The notes beneath the pieces are model-generated. The model saw only the letters and a program-made list of their open reading frames with translations, was not told the DNA's origin and made no database searches. This document shows positions 1 through 8,400 of a stretch of 64,000 bases of DNA, piece by piece; within the stretch, counting starts at the first letter, position 1, and each line of letters starts with the position of its first letter. The stretch is taken from positions 183,556-247,555 of the forward strand of contig NZ_MVHU01000003.1 in assembly GCF_002086285.1 (NCBI RefSeq), written 5' to 3'. The stretch comes from Mycolicibacter kumamotonensis (GTDB taxonomy: Bacteria; Actinomycetota; Actinomycetes; Mycobacteriales; Mycobacteriaceae). The translations under genes were made by a program, and so were the position numbers.

Positions 1-895
1 TGTCGCGCAACTGCACCGGCGCCAGGTAGGCATCGGTGAGCCGGGTGCAGGTCTCCTTGATGAATGCGTCCTGCTCGGGCTCGGGGGGCAGCGCGTCGGG
101 GAACCGCTCGGCCAGGTTGACGGTGCCGGTGACCTCCTTGGTGTGCGGCGCCGCGCAGTCGACCGGAACATCGTTGGGCTGGTTGGTGGCCGGATCGATG
201 CCCAGACAGGTGCCGGGCGGCCAGACCTTGGACTGGTCGATGTCGGCGACCTTGCCGGTGAAGGCGATCTGCTGGCCGCCCACCCCGGGCAGTTGCAGGC
301 CGCACAGCATCCGGCGCTCGCCGTGCTGGCGCCACGCCCGTTCACCGGCCCACAGCATGCTGGCGACGAACTTGCTGTGCGGGTCGAACTTCGCGCCGAG
401 GTAGCGGCGCACCGACGACTCGCACTGTTCCTGGGTGATCTGCTCGATGCGGGCGGTCGACGGCGGCGGGGCGTCCGGGCCGTACTCGGCGCCCGGGAAC
501 ATCTTCATGTCCACCGGCCCGGCGACCTCGAACTTGTGCTCGTCGGCGCAGCTGACCACCGTCGCGGCGTCCAGGTCGTTCTCCGGCCAGTTCAGGCAGT
601 CCCCGGCGACCGCGCGGTCGATGGCCTCATTGCCTTTGCCGATCCCGATCCCCAGCCCGGGCCCGGCACCCTTGCCGCCCGGGCCGGCGGCCGGCTCGGC
701 GCTCAGGTGACCGAGCAGCCCGCCGGGCCCCTCGCCCAGTACCGGAACCACGGTGACCAGCCCGGCGATCAGCAGCCCGCCCAGCGCGGTCAACAGCAGG
801 GTGCGGCGGGTGGCGGCCGCCTGCAGCGTGCGCAGCCAAGACACCCGCTTGGCGGGTGGATTTTGCTGGTCGGCTGCCTTCGACATCCGGTCCAT
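1..895 (-). CDS. Septum formation family membrane protein, C-terminus cut by window edge
   Basis: A minus-strand frame stays open from an ATG at 895 to the window edge, about 298 codons, so the C-terminus is missing. The product has a short cytoplasmic N-terminus, one membrane segment near residues 27-45 (LLLTALGGLLIAGLVTVVPV) and a Gly-rich spacer. An extracellular region follows with conserved GDCLNWP and VSCADEHKFEV motifs and paired cysteines (QEQCESSV, RRMLCGLQLPG, GTCLGID, VPVDCAAPH). The motif is repeated twice, as expected of the Septum_form (PF13845) family. H37Rv Rv3835 has the same type and also lies divergent from serS. The role is uncharacterised beyond a family name linked to actinobacterial septation. 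A second ATG at 886 is an alternative start; neither has a clear ribosome binding site. Confidence 0.8.
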   Translation of the reverse strand, partial: MDRMSKAADQQNPPAKRVSWLRTLQAAATRRTLLLTALGGLLIAGLVTVVPVLGEGPGGLLGHLSAEPAAGPGGKGAGPGLGIGIGKGNEAIDRAVAGDCLNWPENDLDAATVVSCADEHKFEVAGPVDMKMFPGAEYGPDAPPPSTARIEQITQEQCESSVRRYLGAKFDPHSKFVASMLWAGERAWRQHGERRMLCGLQLPGVGGQQIAFTGKVADIDQSKVWPPGTCLGIDPATNQPNDVPVDCAAPHTKEVTGTVNLAERFPDALPPEPEQDAFIKETCTRLTDAYLAPVQLRD

Positions 896-979
896 TCTGA
901 CAGGCTGCTGCGAACGCGCGACAAATGATGCGAATAGTGATGCCTCTGACAGGGGTGGCCCTGGTTGTAGGGTTGCGCC

Positions 980-2242
980 GTGATCGACCTGACTCTGCTG
1001 CGTGAAGACCCCGACCGTGTCCGCCGCTCCCAGGCCGGACGCGGTGAGGACCCGGCCCTGGTGGATGCCTTGCTGGTCGCCGACACGGCGCGACGTTCCG
1101 CGATCGCGGCGGCCGACAACCTGCGTGCCGAACAGAAGGCGGCCAGCCGGTCCGTCGGCGCGGCGTCACCCGAGGAGCGGCCCGTCCTGCTGGCGCGGGC
1201 CAAGGAACTGGCCGAGCAGGTCAAGGCCGCCGAAGCCGCCCAGGCCGACGCCGAGGCGACCTTCACGGCCGCGCACATGGCGATCGCCAATGTGGTGATC
1301 GACGGGGTGCCCGCCGGCGGGGTGGACGACTACACGGTGCTCGACGTCGTCGGCGAGCCGCCGGCGGTCGAGAACCCGCGCGACCACCTGGAGCTCGGTG
1401 AGTCGCTGGGCCTGATCGACATGGGCCGCGGCGCCAAGGTGTCCGGGTCGCGGTTCTACTTCCTGACCGGCGCCGGTGCGCTGCTGCAGCTCGGGTTGCT
1501 GCAGTTGGCGCTGCGGGTCGCGGTTGACAACGGCTTCACCCCGATGATCACCCCGGCGCTGGTGCGGCCCGAGATCATGTCCGGCACCGGGTTTTTGGGC
1601 GCGCACGCCGAGGAGGTGTACCGGCTCGAGGCCGACGACCTCTACCTGGTGGGCACTTCCGAGGTGCCGCTGGCGGGGTATCACGCCGACGAGATCCTGG
1701 ACCTGTCCGGCGGTCCGCTGCGCTACGCGGGGTGGTCGTCGTGTTTCCGCCGGGAGGCCGGCAGCTACGGCAAGGACACCCGCGGCATCATCCGGGTACA
1801 TCAGTTCGACAAGGTGGAGGGCTTCGTCTACTGCCGGCCCGCCGAGGCCGAGGCCGAGCACGACCGGCTGCTCGGCTGGCAGCGCGAGATGCTGGCCCGC
1901 ATCGAGGTGCCCTACCGGGTGATCGACGTCGCGGCAGGCGATCTCGGGTCTTCGGCGGCCCGCAAGTTCGACTGCGAGGCCTGGGTGCCGTCGCAGGGCA
2001 CCTATCGGGAGCTGACGTCGACGTCGAACTGCACCACCTTCCAGGCGCGCCGGCTGGCGACCCGCTACCGCGATGAGAACGGCAAGCCGCAGACCGCCGC
2101 CACCTTGAACGGGACGCTGGCCACCACCCGCTGGCTGGTGGCGATCCTGGAGAACCATCAGCAACCCGACGGCAGCGTGCGGGTGCCGCCGGCGCTGGTG
2201 CCCTATGTGGGCGCCGAGGTGTTGGAGCCGTCCGCCTCCTGA
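980..2242 (+). CDS. serS: Seryl-tRNA synthetase
   Basis: Cytosolic class II aminoacyl-tRNA synthetase that charges tRNA-Ser (and tRNA-Sec where present) with serine using ATP. The 420-residue product starts at GTG with an AGGG about 7 nt upstream and the typical N-terminus [12 protein letters not shown]. Residues 1-110 form the charged helical hairpin that contacts tRNA. The catalytic core carries motif 2 ([15 protein letters not shown]) and motif 3 ([19 protein letters not shown]). Length and sequence match mycobacterial SerS closely. It is divergent from the septum-formation gene, as in M. tuberculosis, and no further gene follows on the same strand before the convergent tetR. Confidence 0.97.
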   Translation: MIDLTLLREDPDRVRRSQAGRGEDPALVDALLVADTARRSAIAAADNLRAEQKAASRSVGAASPEERPVLLARAKELAEQVKAAEAAQADAEATFTAAHMAIANVVIDGVPAGGVDDYTVLDVVGEPPAVENPRDHLELGESLGLIDMGRGAKVSGSRFYFLTGAGALLQLGLLQLALRVAVDNGFTPMITPALVRPEIMSGTGFLGAHAEEVYRLEADDLYLVGTSEVPLAGYHADEILDLSGGPLRYAGWSSCFRREAGSYGKDTRGIIRVHQFDKVEGFVYCRPAEAEAEHDRLLGWQREMLARIEVPYRVIDVAAGDLGSSAARKFDCEAWVPSQGTYRELTSTSNCTTFQARRLATRYRDENGKPQTAATLNGTLATTRWLVAILENHQQPDGSVRVPPALVPYVGAEVLEPSAS

Positions 2243-2250
2243 GCTGGGTG

Positions 2251-2808
2251 TCAGGCCGCGAACAGCCGCCGCGAGCAGTCCAGCAGCATCCGGTGCAGCT
2301 CCCCGTTGGGGATGTCGGCGACGGCGGGATCGGCTGTCGCGCCGAAGATCCCGGACACCAGCACCGCCATCGTGGTGCGTGCCGCCGGATCGGGTTCCGG
2401 ACCGGCCAGGATGGCCTGCAGGCTGCGCACGGCGTCCCGGAACTCCACGACGGCCTCGATCACCACGGCGACGGCCGGGTCGGCGTAGACCAGTGCGGCG
2501 GTGCGCCGGTGCCGGACGGCCAGTTCGATCATCCCGCTGATGGTGGCCTCCCGCCGGACCTGCTGGGAGGGGATCACCTCCGCGATCTTGACGACTCGCG
2601 CGATGTCCGCGAACGCCGGACGGAACACCGCGGCCACGATGTCGTCCTTGCAGCGGAACTGGTAGTACACCGCTGACGTGTTGACGCCGAGCCGGTCGGC
2701 GATCATCTGCAACGACGTGCCGCTCACCCCGTGCTCGGCGAACAGTCCCTGCGCCGCCTCCAACACCCGGTCGCGCGCGAAACCCCGCTGCGTCGCCGCC
2801 TTCGCCAC
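2251..2808 (-). CDS. TetR family regulator 1, next to mmpS/mmpL
   Basis: A 185-residue regulator with an N-terminal helix-turn-helix (LQMIADRLGVNTSAVYYQF, about residues 28-48) followed by an all-helical ligand domain. I chose the GTG at 2808 because a strong AAGGAGG lies 7 nt upstream; a longer frame to 2862 has no such site. It converges on serS and is divergent from the small ORF/mmpS/mmpL unit, which is the usual layout for an efflux or lipid-transport repressor. It is clearly paralogous to the TetR at 6574-7134: shared stretches include QMIADRLGV, AVYYQFR, DDIV and the GPEPD-AAR segment. Ligand and targets are unknown. Control of its own gene and of the transporter is inferred from position only. 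Confidence 0.9.
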   Translation of the reverse strand: MAKAATQRGFARDRVLEAAQGLFAEHGVSGTSLQMIADRLGVNTSAVYYQFRCKDDIVAAVFRPAFADIARVVKIAEVIPSQQVRREATISGMIELAVRHRRTAALVYADPAVAVVIEAVVEFRDAVRSLQAILAGPEPDPAARTTMAVLVSGIFGATADPAVADIPNGELHRMLLDCSRRLFAA

Positions 2809-2866
2809 TGCAGGCCTCCTTGCTCCGACCGACCGCGCACGGACGTGAGCCACACCGCACAATTCT

Positions 2867-2884
2867 ACTGACCGATCGCTTGAT
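2867..2884. promoter_or_regulatory. Candidate TetR operator in the tetR-mmpS intergenic region
   Basis: ACTGACCGATCGCTTGAT is an imperfect inverted repeat around GATC, resembling the GACCGATCGGTC type of TetR half-sites. It lies about 60 bp upstream of the tetR start and about 75 bp upstream of the small ORF at 2958, in the only AT-rich stretch of this intergenic region. The right half is degenerate, so this is a weak call. Confidence 0.35.
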
Positions 2885-2957
2885 CCTACTGTACTACTCG
2901 TATAACTTAAATTTCCGTCACGCTAACCGCAGGTTCGGGCTGAAAGGGACGTCGCTG

Positions 2958-3185
2958 ATGTTGAACCCACAGGTGAACGGGCGTTCCCGGCCCCAACCCC
3001 CCAGGCCGGGCGCCGGCCGGATGGCCCCGGGTGTCACCGCGTATGTGGTTGACGCGCCGGAGATCGTGGCCGGCGACCACCCGTTGTTCGCCGCGATCGC
3101 CGAACTGGACGCCACGGCCAGTCGGTTCGACACCCATGTCCTGATGGTGGTCAGCAAGGCGGGACCGGATCGATGCACGCGCTGA
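2958..3185 (+). CDS. Small hypothetical protein upstream of and overlapping mmpS
   Basis: A 75-residue ORF starting at ATG 2958, with a GAAAGGGA purine run about 8 nt upstream. It ends 13 bp inside the mmpS gene in another frame, so it may be translationally coupled to it. The N-terminus is Pro/Arg-rich; the middle (TAYVVDAPEIVAGDHPLFAAIAELDATASRF) looks like folded protein rather than random translation. I do not recognise a family. Position suggests it is the first gene of the mmpS-mmpL operon. The alternative is that it is leader RNA with a chance reading frame. Confidence 0.45.
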   Translation: MLNPQVNGRSRPQPPRPGAGRMAPGVTAYVVDAPEIVAGDHPLFAAIAELDATASRFDTHVLMVVSKAGPDRCTR

Positions 3186-3598
3186 AGCGGGCATGGATGC
3201 CACTGCTGATCGTCGTAGTGATAGCGCTCGGAACACTGACGGTGCTGCGGATGCGCACCTACTTCGGCGGCGAGAACGCCAACCTCATCAGCACCAAGGT
3301 CGATGACACCAAGCCGTACAACCCGAAGGTCGTCACCTATGAGGTCTTCGGTGAACCCGGCGCGACCGCCGACATCAGCTACCTCGATCTCGACAGCAAA
3401 CCGCAGCGCGTCGATGCGGCGACGCTGCCGTGGTCGGTGACCTTGAGTACCACTTTGTCCGCGGTATCGCCCAACCTCTACGCCCAGGGCAAAGGCTCGA
3501 TGCTGGGCTGTCGCATCAGCGTCGACAACGAGCCCAAAGACGAGAGAACCGCCACCGGCGTCAGCGCCATGACCTTCTGCTTGGTGAAATCTGCATGA
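3173..3598 (+). CDS. MmpS family transport accessory protein
   Basis: A 141-residue MmpS-type protein: a single N-terminal membrane anchor (residues 9-25, [17 protein letters not shown]) and a periplasmic beta-rich domain with the family features [22 protein letters not shown] and a late cysteine pair (GCRI, TFCLVK). MmpS proteins form complexes with MmpL transporters and assist export of lipids, siderophores or drugs. Its stop overlaps the mmpL start as ATGA, so the two are translationally coupled. Which paralog (MmpS4/5-like) it represents cannot be settled by eye. Confidence 0.93.
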   Translation: MHALKRAWMPLLIVVVIALGTLTVLRMRTYFGGENANLISTKVDDTKPYNPKVVTYEVFGEPGATADISYLDLDSKPQRVDAATLPWSVTLSTTLSAVSPNLYAQGKGSMLGCRISVDNEPKDERTATGVSAMTFCLVKSA

Positions 3599-6477
3599 GC
3601 ACTTCCACGGACAATCTCGCCCCCGGCCGGATCGCCAGATGGATTCGCCGCCTGGCCATTCCGATCATGCTGGGCTGGATCGGGATCATCGTGCTGGCCA
3701 ACGTGACCGTCCCCCAGCTGGAGAAGGTCGCCGAGATGGCCGCGGTCCAGATGACCCCGGACGAGGCGCCCTCGATGATCGCGGTCAAACGTCAGGGCGA
3801 GGTGTTCAAGGAGTTCACCTCCAACAGCTCGGTCATGCTGGTGCTTGAGGGTGACGAGCCGCTGGGTGCCGACGCCCACCACTACTACGACCAGATCATC
3901 GCCAAACTGAAGGCCGACACCACCCATGTCGAACACATCCAGGATTTCTGGGGCGATCGTCTGACGGCCGCGGGCGCCCAGAGCCCGGACGGCAAAAGCG
4001 CGTACGTGCAGATCTACACCGCGGGCAACCAGGGCGAGGCGCTGGCCAACGAATCGGTCAAAGCGGTCAATCAAGCAGTCGACAGTGTCACCGCGCCACC
4101 GGGAGTGAAGGCGTATGTGACCGGCGGCGCGGCGCTGGCAGCCGATCAGGACAAGGCCGGTACCCGCAGCATGCACGTGATCGAGTCGCTGACCTTCGTC
4201 GTCATCATCACCATGATGCTGGCGGTCTACCGCTCGATCACCACCGTGGCGTTGGCGCTGGCGATGGTGGTGACCGGGCTGGCGTCGGCCCGGGGCATCG
4301 TGGCATTCCTGGGCTATCACGGGCTGATTGGCCTTTCGCCGTTCGCCACCAGCCTGTTGGTGACACTGGCCATCGCGGCAGCCACCGACTACGCAATCTT
4401 CCTGATCGGCCGATATCAAGAAGCCCGCAGCGCGGGCGAGGACCGGGAACAGGCGTACTACACCATGTTTCGCAGCACCGCGCACGTCGTGCTCGGTTCG
4501 GGCATGACCATCGCGGGCGCGACGTTGTGCCTGCACTTCACCCGGTTGCCCTACTTTCAGTCGTTGGGTATTCCGCTGGGGATCGGCATGACCATCGTCG
4601 TGATCACCTCGCTGACAATGGGATCCGCCGTCATCACCGTGGCCGGCCGGTTCGGCACCCTGCTGGAACCCAAGCGGGCCAACCGGGGCCGCGGCTGGCG
4701 GAAAATCGGTGCGGCCGTGAGCCGTTGGCCGGGACCGATTCTGATCGCCGCCACCGCGGCAGCCCTGGTGGGCATCCTCGCGCTGCCCGGATACAAGCCC
4801 GGCTACAACGACCGCGCCTACATGCCCGCGGATCTGCCCGCCAACCAAGGTTTCCTGGCCTCCGACCGGCACTTTCCGTCCGCGCGGATGAACCCCGAGA
4901 TGCTCATGATCGAAACAGATCACGACATTCGCAACTCCGGGGACTTCCTGGTGATCGAGCGAATCGCCAAACGGGTCACCGGGGTGGAGGGAGTGTCGCG
5001 GGTCATGTCCATCACCCGGCCGCAGGGCATTCCGATGGAGCACTCCACGTTCGGTTACATGCTCGGCATGCAGGCCGTCAGCCAGGACATGACCCGCAAG
5101 TTCAACGATGACCGCACCGCCGAGATGTTGGCTCAAGCGGAGGAGATGCAGGTCAACATCGACACGATGACGAAGATGATCGAGCTCATGGAGGAGATGA
5201 ACACCACCATGGGGCGCATGGTGGGCAAGATGCATCTGATGGTCGACGACATCGAAGAACTGCGCGACAAGATCGCCGACTTCGACGACTTCTTCCGGCC
5301 AATGCGCAGCTACTTCTACTGGGAGCCGCACTGTTTCGACATTCCCGTCTGTCACGCGCTGCGGTCGGTCTTCGATGCCATGGACGGCGTCGACACCATG
5401 ACCGACAACTTCAAGCAGATCGTTCCGGACATGGACGCGATGGCCGCGCAACTGCCGCAGATGCTCACGCTGATGCCGCCGATGATCCAGATGATGAAGA
5501 ACACCAAGGCCATGATGCTGACCACCTATGCCACCCAGAGCGCACTGGCCAAGCAGGCGCAGGAAGCCCAAGGGGATCCCGCCGCGATGGGGGAGGCCTT
5601 TGACAAGGCCCGCAACGACGACTCGTTCTATCTGCCGCCGGAGATCTTCGACAACGCCGAGTTCCAGCGCGGCATGAAGAATTTCGTGTCGCCGGACGGG
5701 CGTGCCGTGCGGTTCGTCATCAACCACGAGGGCGATCCGCTGAGCGCGGACGGCATCAAGCACATCGATGCGATCAAGCTCGCCGCCAAGGAAGCCATCA
5801 AGACCACCCCTTGGGAGGGATCGAAGATCTACGTCGGTGGTACCGCCGCGATGTTCAAGGACATGCAGGAGGGCTCCAACTACGATTTGATGATCGCGGG
5901 CGTCGCGGCGCTGTGCCTGATCTTCATCATCATGCTGGTGATCACTCGGGCCGTGGTGGCAGCACTGGTGATCGTGGGCACCGTGGTGGTCTCACTCGGC
6001 GCCGCCTTCGGGCTGTCGGTGTTGCTCTGGCAGCACATCATCGGTCTGCAGGTGCACTGGATGGTGCTGGCCATGGCGGTGATCATCCTGTTGGCGGTGG
6101 GCGCCGACTACAACCTGCTGCTGGTTTCCCGCCTGCGAGAGGAGATTCACGCCGGCCTGCACGCCGGCATGATCCGGGCGATGGGCGGCAGTGGCTCGGT
6201 GGTCACCGCGGCGGGACTGGTGTTCGCCTTCACGATGATGACGATGGCGATCAGTGAACTGCGCGTGATCGGGCAGGTCGGCACCACGATCGGGTTGGGT
6301 CTGCTGCTCGACACCCTGATCATCCGCTCGTTCATGACCCCGTCGATCGCGACGCTGCTCGGAAAGTGGTTCTGGTGGCCACAGGTGCCGCGCCTGCGGC
6401 CCAAGCCGGCACCCTGGCCGGCGCCGCTGCAACGGGACCCGCGCGACGAGCTCGTGGCGTCCGGCGCGGCGGGGTGA
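3595..6477 (+). CDS. MmpL family RND transporter
   Basis: A 960-residue inner-membrane RND transporter of the MmpL family, driven by proton motive force. The start is ATG 3595, overlapping the mmpS stop. TM1 lies near residues 20-40, TM2-6 and TM8-12 form two bundles, and the paired Asp-Tyr proton-relay motifs ATDYAIFL and GADYNLLL are both present. Residues about 505-660 of the second periplasmic domain are methionine-rich and look like a long coiled-coil hairpin ([20 protein letters not shown] onward), as in MmpL4/MmpL5-type transporters that work with an MmpS partner. The substrate is unknown; siderophore or drug export is typical of that subgroup. In H37Rv the nearby mmpL8/sulfolipid locus occupies this neighbourhood instead. 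Confidence 0.95.
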   Translation: MSTSTDNLAPGRIARWIRRLAIPIMLGWIGIIVLANVTVPQLEKVAEMAAVQMTPDEAPSMIAVKRQGEVFKEFTSNSSVMLVLEGDEPLGADAHHYYDQIIAKLKADTTHVEHIQDFWGDRLTAAGAQSPDGKSAYVQIYTAGNQGEALANESVKAVNQAVDSVTAPPGVKAYVTGGAALAADQDKAGTRSMHVIESLTFVVIITMMLAVYRSITTVALALAMVVTGLASARGIVAFLGYHGLIGLSPFATSLLVTLAIAAATDYAIFLIGRYQEARSAGEDREQAYYTMFRSTAHVVLGSGMTIAGATLCLHFTRLPYFQSLGIPLGIGMTIVVITSLTMGSAVITVAGRFGTLLEPKRANRGRGWRKIGAAVSRWPGPILIAATAAALVGILALPGYKPGYNDRAYMPADLPANQGFLASDRHFPSARMNPEMLMIETDHDIRNSGDFLVIERIAKRVTGVEGVSRVMSITRPQGIPMEHSTFGYMLGMQAVSQDMTRKFNDDRTAEMLAQAEEMQVNIDTMTKMIELMEEMNTTMGRMVGKMHLMVDDIEELRDKIADFDDFFRPMRSYFYWEPHCFDIPVCHALRSVFDAMDGVDTMTDNFKQIVPDMDAMAAQLPQMLTLMPPMIQMMKNTKAMMLTTYATQSALAKQAQEAQGDPAAMGEAFDKARNDDSFYLPPEIFDNAEFQRGMKNFVSPDGRAVRFVINHEGDPLSADGIKHIDAIKLAAKEAIKTTPWEGSKIYVGGTAAMFKDMQEGSNYDLMIAGVAALCLIFIIMLVITRAVVAALVIVGTVVVSLGAAFGLSVLLWQHIIGLQVHWMVLAMAVIILLAVGADYNLLLVSRLREEIHAGLHAGMIRAMGGSGSVVTAAGLVFAFTMMTMAISELRVIGQVGTTIGLGLLLDTLIIRSFMTPSIATLLGKWFWWPQVPRLRPKPAPWPAPLQRDPRDELVASGAAG

Positions 6478-6573
6478 CCACGACGCTTTCGAGTCGGCGG
6501 CCGGCCAGGGCATCAAAGGTGCGGACTCCCAGCGGGCCTGGCCCGACAGGGGGTAAGAACCGGGCCTGCTCTT

Positions 6574-7134
6574 TCAGGTCAGCGGTTCGACCACCCGCCG
6601 TGCGATGCCCAGCAGGATTTCGTGCAGTTCCTCGTCGTCGATGCCTGCCAGCTCGGGATCGGCTGCTGCGGTGAAGGTCCCCGCCATCAGCGCCGTGGTG
6701 ATGACGCGGGCCGCAGCATCCGGTTCGGGGCCGTGCAGGATCGCCGCCACGTCATCGCCGGCGGCCATGAAATCTTCGCGGGAACGCACGGCGTGCTCCA
6801 CGGCGCGGTCGTAGAACAGGAAGGTGAGCCGGCGGTATCGCACGGCGAGTTCGACGACACCGCTGACCGTCACGTCCCGCTTGCCCTGTTGCGTCGGCAT
6901 GGCCTGGGCGATCTTGATCACCCGGACGATGTCGTCGAACATCGGTTCCACCAGCGCGATCACGATGTCGTCCCTGGACCGGAATTGGTAATAGACGGCG
7001 GGTTTGCTCACGCCCAGCCGGTCGGCGATCATCTGCATGGACGTGCCGCCCACGCTGTGCTCCATGAACAGGGCCAATGCCGCTTGCAGCACCCGCTCGC
7101 GCGCGGAACCGCGCGGCGCCACCGGCTTGGCCAC
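6574..7134 (-). CDS. TetR family regulator 2, paralog of the one at 2251-2808
   Basis: A 186-residue TetR protein starting at GTG 7134 with GGGAGGG about 6 nt upstream. The HTH is near residues 32-52 (MQMIADRLGVSKPAVYYQF), followed by a helical sensor domain. It resembles TetR 1 along its whole length, and the pair flank mmpS/mmpL: one upstream and divergent, this one downstream and convergent. About 97 bp separate it from the mmpL stop. It may sense the same ligand class as its twin or regulate other genes; no obvious operator was found near its start. Confidence 0.9.
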   Translation of the reverse strand: MAKPVAPRGSARERVLQAALALFMEHSVGGTSMQMIADRLGVSKPAVYYQFRSRDDIVIALVEPMFDDIVRVIKIAQAMPTQQGKRDVTVSGVVELAVRYRRLTFLFYDRAVEHAVRSREDFMAAGDDVAAILHGPEPDAAARVITTALMAGTFTAAADPELAGIDDEELHEILLGIARRVVEPLT

Positions 7135-7181
7135 GACATCCCTCCCGTCGTCGCGGCCAGCCTATCGCGCGGCGTTGTCGG

Positions 7182-7676
7182 TCAGGCCTGCGACAACCCC
7201 GCTGGAGACGAGACGCCGGTGTGGCGGCGCTGGCGTTCCATGGTCGCGAAGTAGAACGCGTAGGCGAACGCGCAGCTGGTGAACAGGCTCGAGACGAAGT
7301 ACAGCCAGGGGCGCCGCAGCCCGCGTCGGTAGCCGTCCACGATGGTGAACAGCGGCAGCAGAACGACATTGATGATCGTGTAGTCCTGGCTGGCCGAACC
7401 GGCAGCCGGATTGGTGTACATCAGCTGGATGTACTGCGTCCAGCTGCCCGGTCCCCAGATCGGGTTGTGGTTGGCGCCCTGGGCGTACTCGTTCACGAAA
7501 CGGATGTTGAAGTACCAGCCCAGCCCGATCGAGGCGATGCCGATCACGTAATACACGATCTCCATTGGCGAAAAGTGGCCGCCGCCAGTCGGTTTGGCAA
7601 AGACCGCGCGGTTGCTTGTGACGATCCACCAGACGGTCGCCAGGCCCAGCACTGCGTGCACGATGAGCGAGATCAT
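7182..7676 (-). CDS. DUF2834-type membrane protein (Rv3831-like)
   Basis: A 164-residue integral membrane protein with about four hydrophobic segments (MISLIVHAVLGLATVWWIV, IVYYVIGIASIGLGWYFNI, IINVVLLPLFTIVDGY, WLYFVSSLFTSCAFAYAFYF) and the conserved WGPGSWTQYIQLMYTNPAA stretch. Length and type fit DUF2834 family members and the gene next to the TetR Rv3830c in H37Rv. Function is unknown. It is divergent from the tetR at 7758, with an operator palindrome 31 bp upstream of its ATG, so it is very probably controlled by that regulator. The frame extends upstream, but the ATG at 7676 matches the start of the first membrane segment. Confidence 0.8.
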   Translation of the reverse strand: MISLIVHAVLGLATVWWIVTSNRAVFAKPTGGGHFSPMEIVYYVIGIASIGLGWYFNIRFVNEYAQGANHNPIWGPGSWTQYIQLMYTNPAAGSASQDYTIINVVLLPLFTIVDGYRRGLRRPWLYFVSSLFTSCAFAYAFYFATMERQRRHTGVSSPAGLSQA

Positions 7677-7706
7677 GTGGTCAGTGTCACCATGACTTCC
7701 AAGTTT

Positions 7707-7720
7707 TGTCAATATTGCCA
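7707..7720. promoter_or_regulatory. TetR operator palindrome, site 1
   Basis: TGTCAATATTGCCA is a 14-bp inverted repeat with one mismatch, centred between 7713 and 7714. It lies between the divergent starts of the DUF2834 gene and the tetR at 7758. The 16 bases AGTTTTGTCAATATTG recur exactly, on the opposite strand, at the second site near 8338-8356. Two such copies flanking one regulator gene support a real operator. Confidence 0.8.
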
Positions 7721-7757
7721 TTCGGGGCGGATGTAGCCCTGCGGTACGTTTACCGGC

Positions 7758-8333
7758 ATGCCCCGAGCGCCGCAGACCGCGCGCAGCGAACGCACCCGCG
7801 AAGCGTTGCGCCAGGCTGCACTCGTCCGCTTCCTGGCGCAGGGGGTGGAGGACACCTCCGCCGAGCAGATCGCCGCCGACGCCGGAGTCTCGCTGCGCAC
7901 CTTCTATCGGCACTTCACCTCCAAACACGACCTGCTGTTCGCCGACTACGACGCCGGGCTGCAGTGGTTCCGCAGCGCGCTGGCCGCCCGGCCCCCCGCC
8001 GAGCCGACGATCGAGTCGGTGCAGGCCGCTATCTTCGCTTTCCCGTATGACGTTGAGGCCGTGACCCGCATCGCCGCGCTGCGTGCCGGAGAGCTCGACC
8101 CAGAGCGGATCGTGCGCCATATCCGCCAGGTAGAAGCCGACTTCGCCGATGCGGTGGCCGAGCGACTGCGGGTCACGGCGCCCGACGATCAGCTGGGAAT
8201 TGCGGTGACCGCGCGCTGCATCGCGGCGGCGGTGTTCGCCGCGATGGAGGTCTGGATGCTCGGCGAGGACCGTTCGCTGGCCGAGCTGGCCCGGATGTGC
8301 CGGACCGCGCTCGAATCACTCCGGAACCTCTAA
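7758..8333 (+). CDS. TetR family regulator (Rv3830c-like)
   Basis: A 191-residue regulator whose N-terminal HTH spans about residues 30-52 (TSAEQIAADAGVSLRTFYRHF), followed by an aromatic-poor helical C-terminal domain. The gene sits between two copies of the same palindrome (7707-7720 and 8338-8351), which cover the promoters of the divergent DUF2834 gene, of tetR itself and of the downstream flavoenzyme gene. Autoregulation plus control of both neighbours is therefore a well supported inference. The ligand is unknown; the partner enzyme suggests a lipid or polyene. Confidence 0.9.
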   Translation: MPRAPQTARSERTREALRQAALVRFLAQGVEDTSAEQIAADAGVSLRTFYRHFTSKHDLLFADYDAGLQWFRSALAARPPAEPTIESVQAAIFAFPYDVEAVTRIAALRAGELDPERIVRHIRQVEADFADAVAERLRVTAPDDQLGIAVTARCIAAAVFAAMEVWMLGEDRSLAELARMCRTALESLRNL

Positions 8334-8337
8334 GTTA

Positions 8338-8351
8338 CGTCAATATTGACA
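8338..8351. promoter_or_regulatory. TetR operator palindrome, site 2
   Basis: CGTCAATATTGACA contains a perfect 12-bp palindrome (GTCAATATTGAC, 8339-8350). It starts 5 bp after the tetR stop codon and about 50 bp before the GTG of the flavoenzyme gene. Its reverse strand shares AGTTTTGTCAATATTG with site 1. It implies a separate regulated promoter for the flavoenzyme gene. Confidence 0.8.
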
Positions 8352-8400
8352 AAACTGATGCTTCCGTGTCAGCTTCGGCTCAACGGAAGGCGGTGCGGGG

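Noticed and set aside
2820..2957. Longer N-terminus for the small ORF before mmpS (start at 2820)
   Set aside because: The extension would be read through the AT-rich promoter and operator region and has unlikely protein composition. The ATG at 2958 with a purine-rich upstream run is better.
3478..5763. 761-codon minus-strand frame opposite mmpL
   Set aside because: His/Gly/Arg-rich antisense shadow of a clear RND transporter gene.
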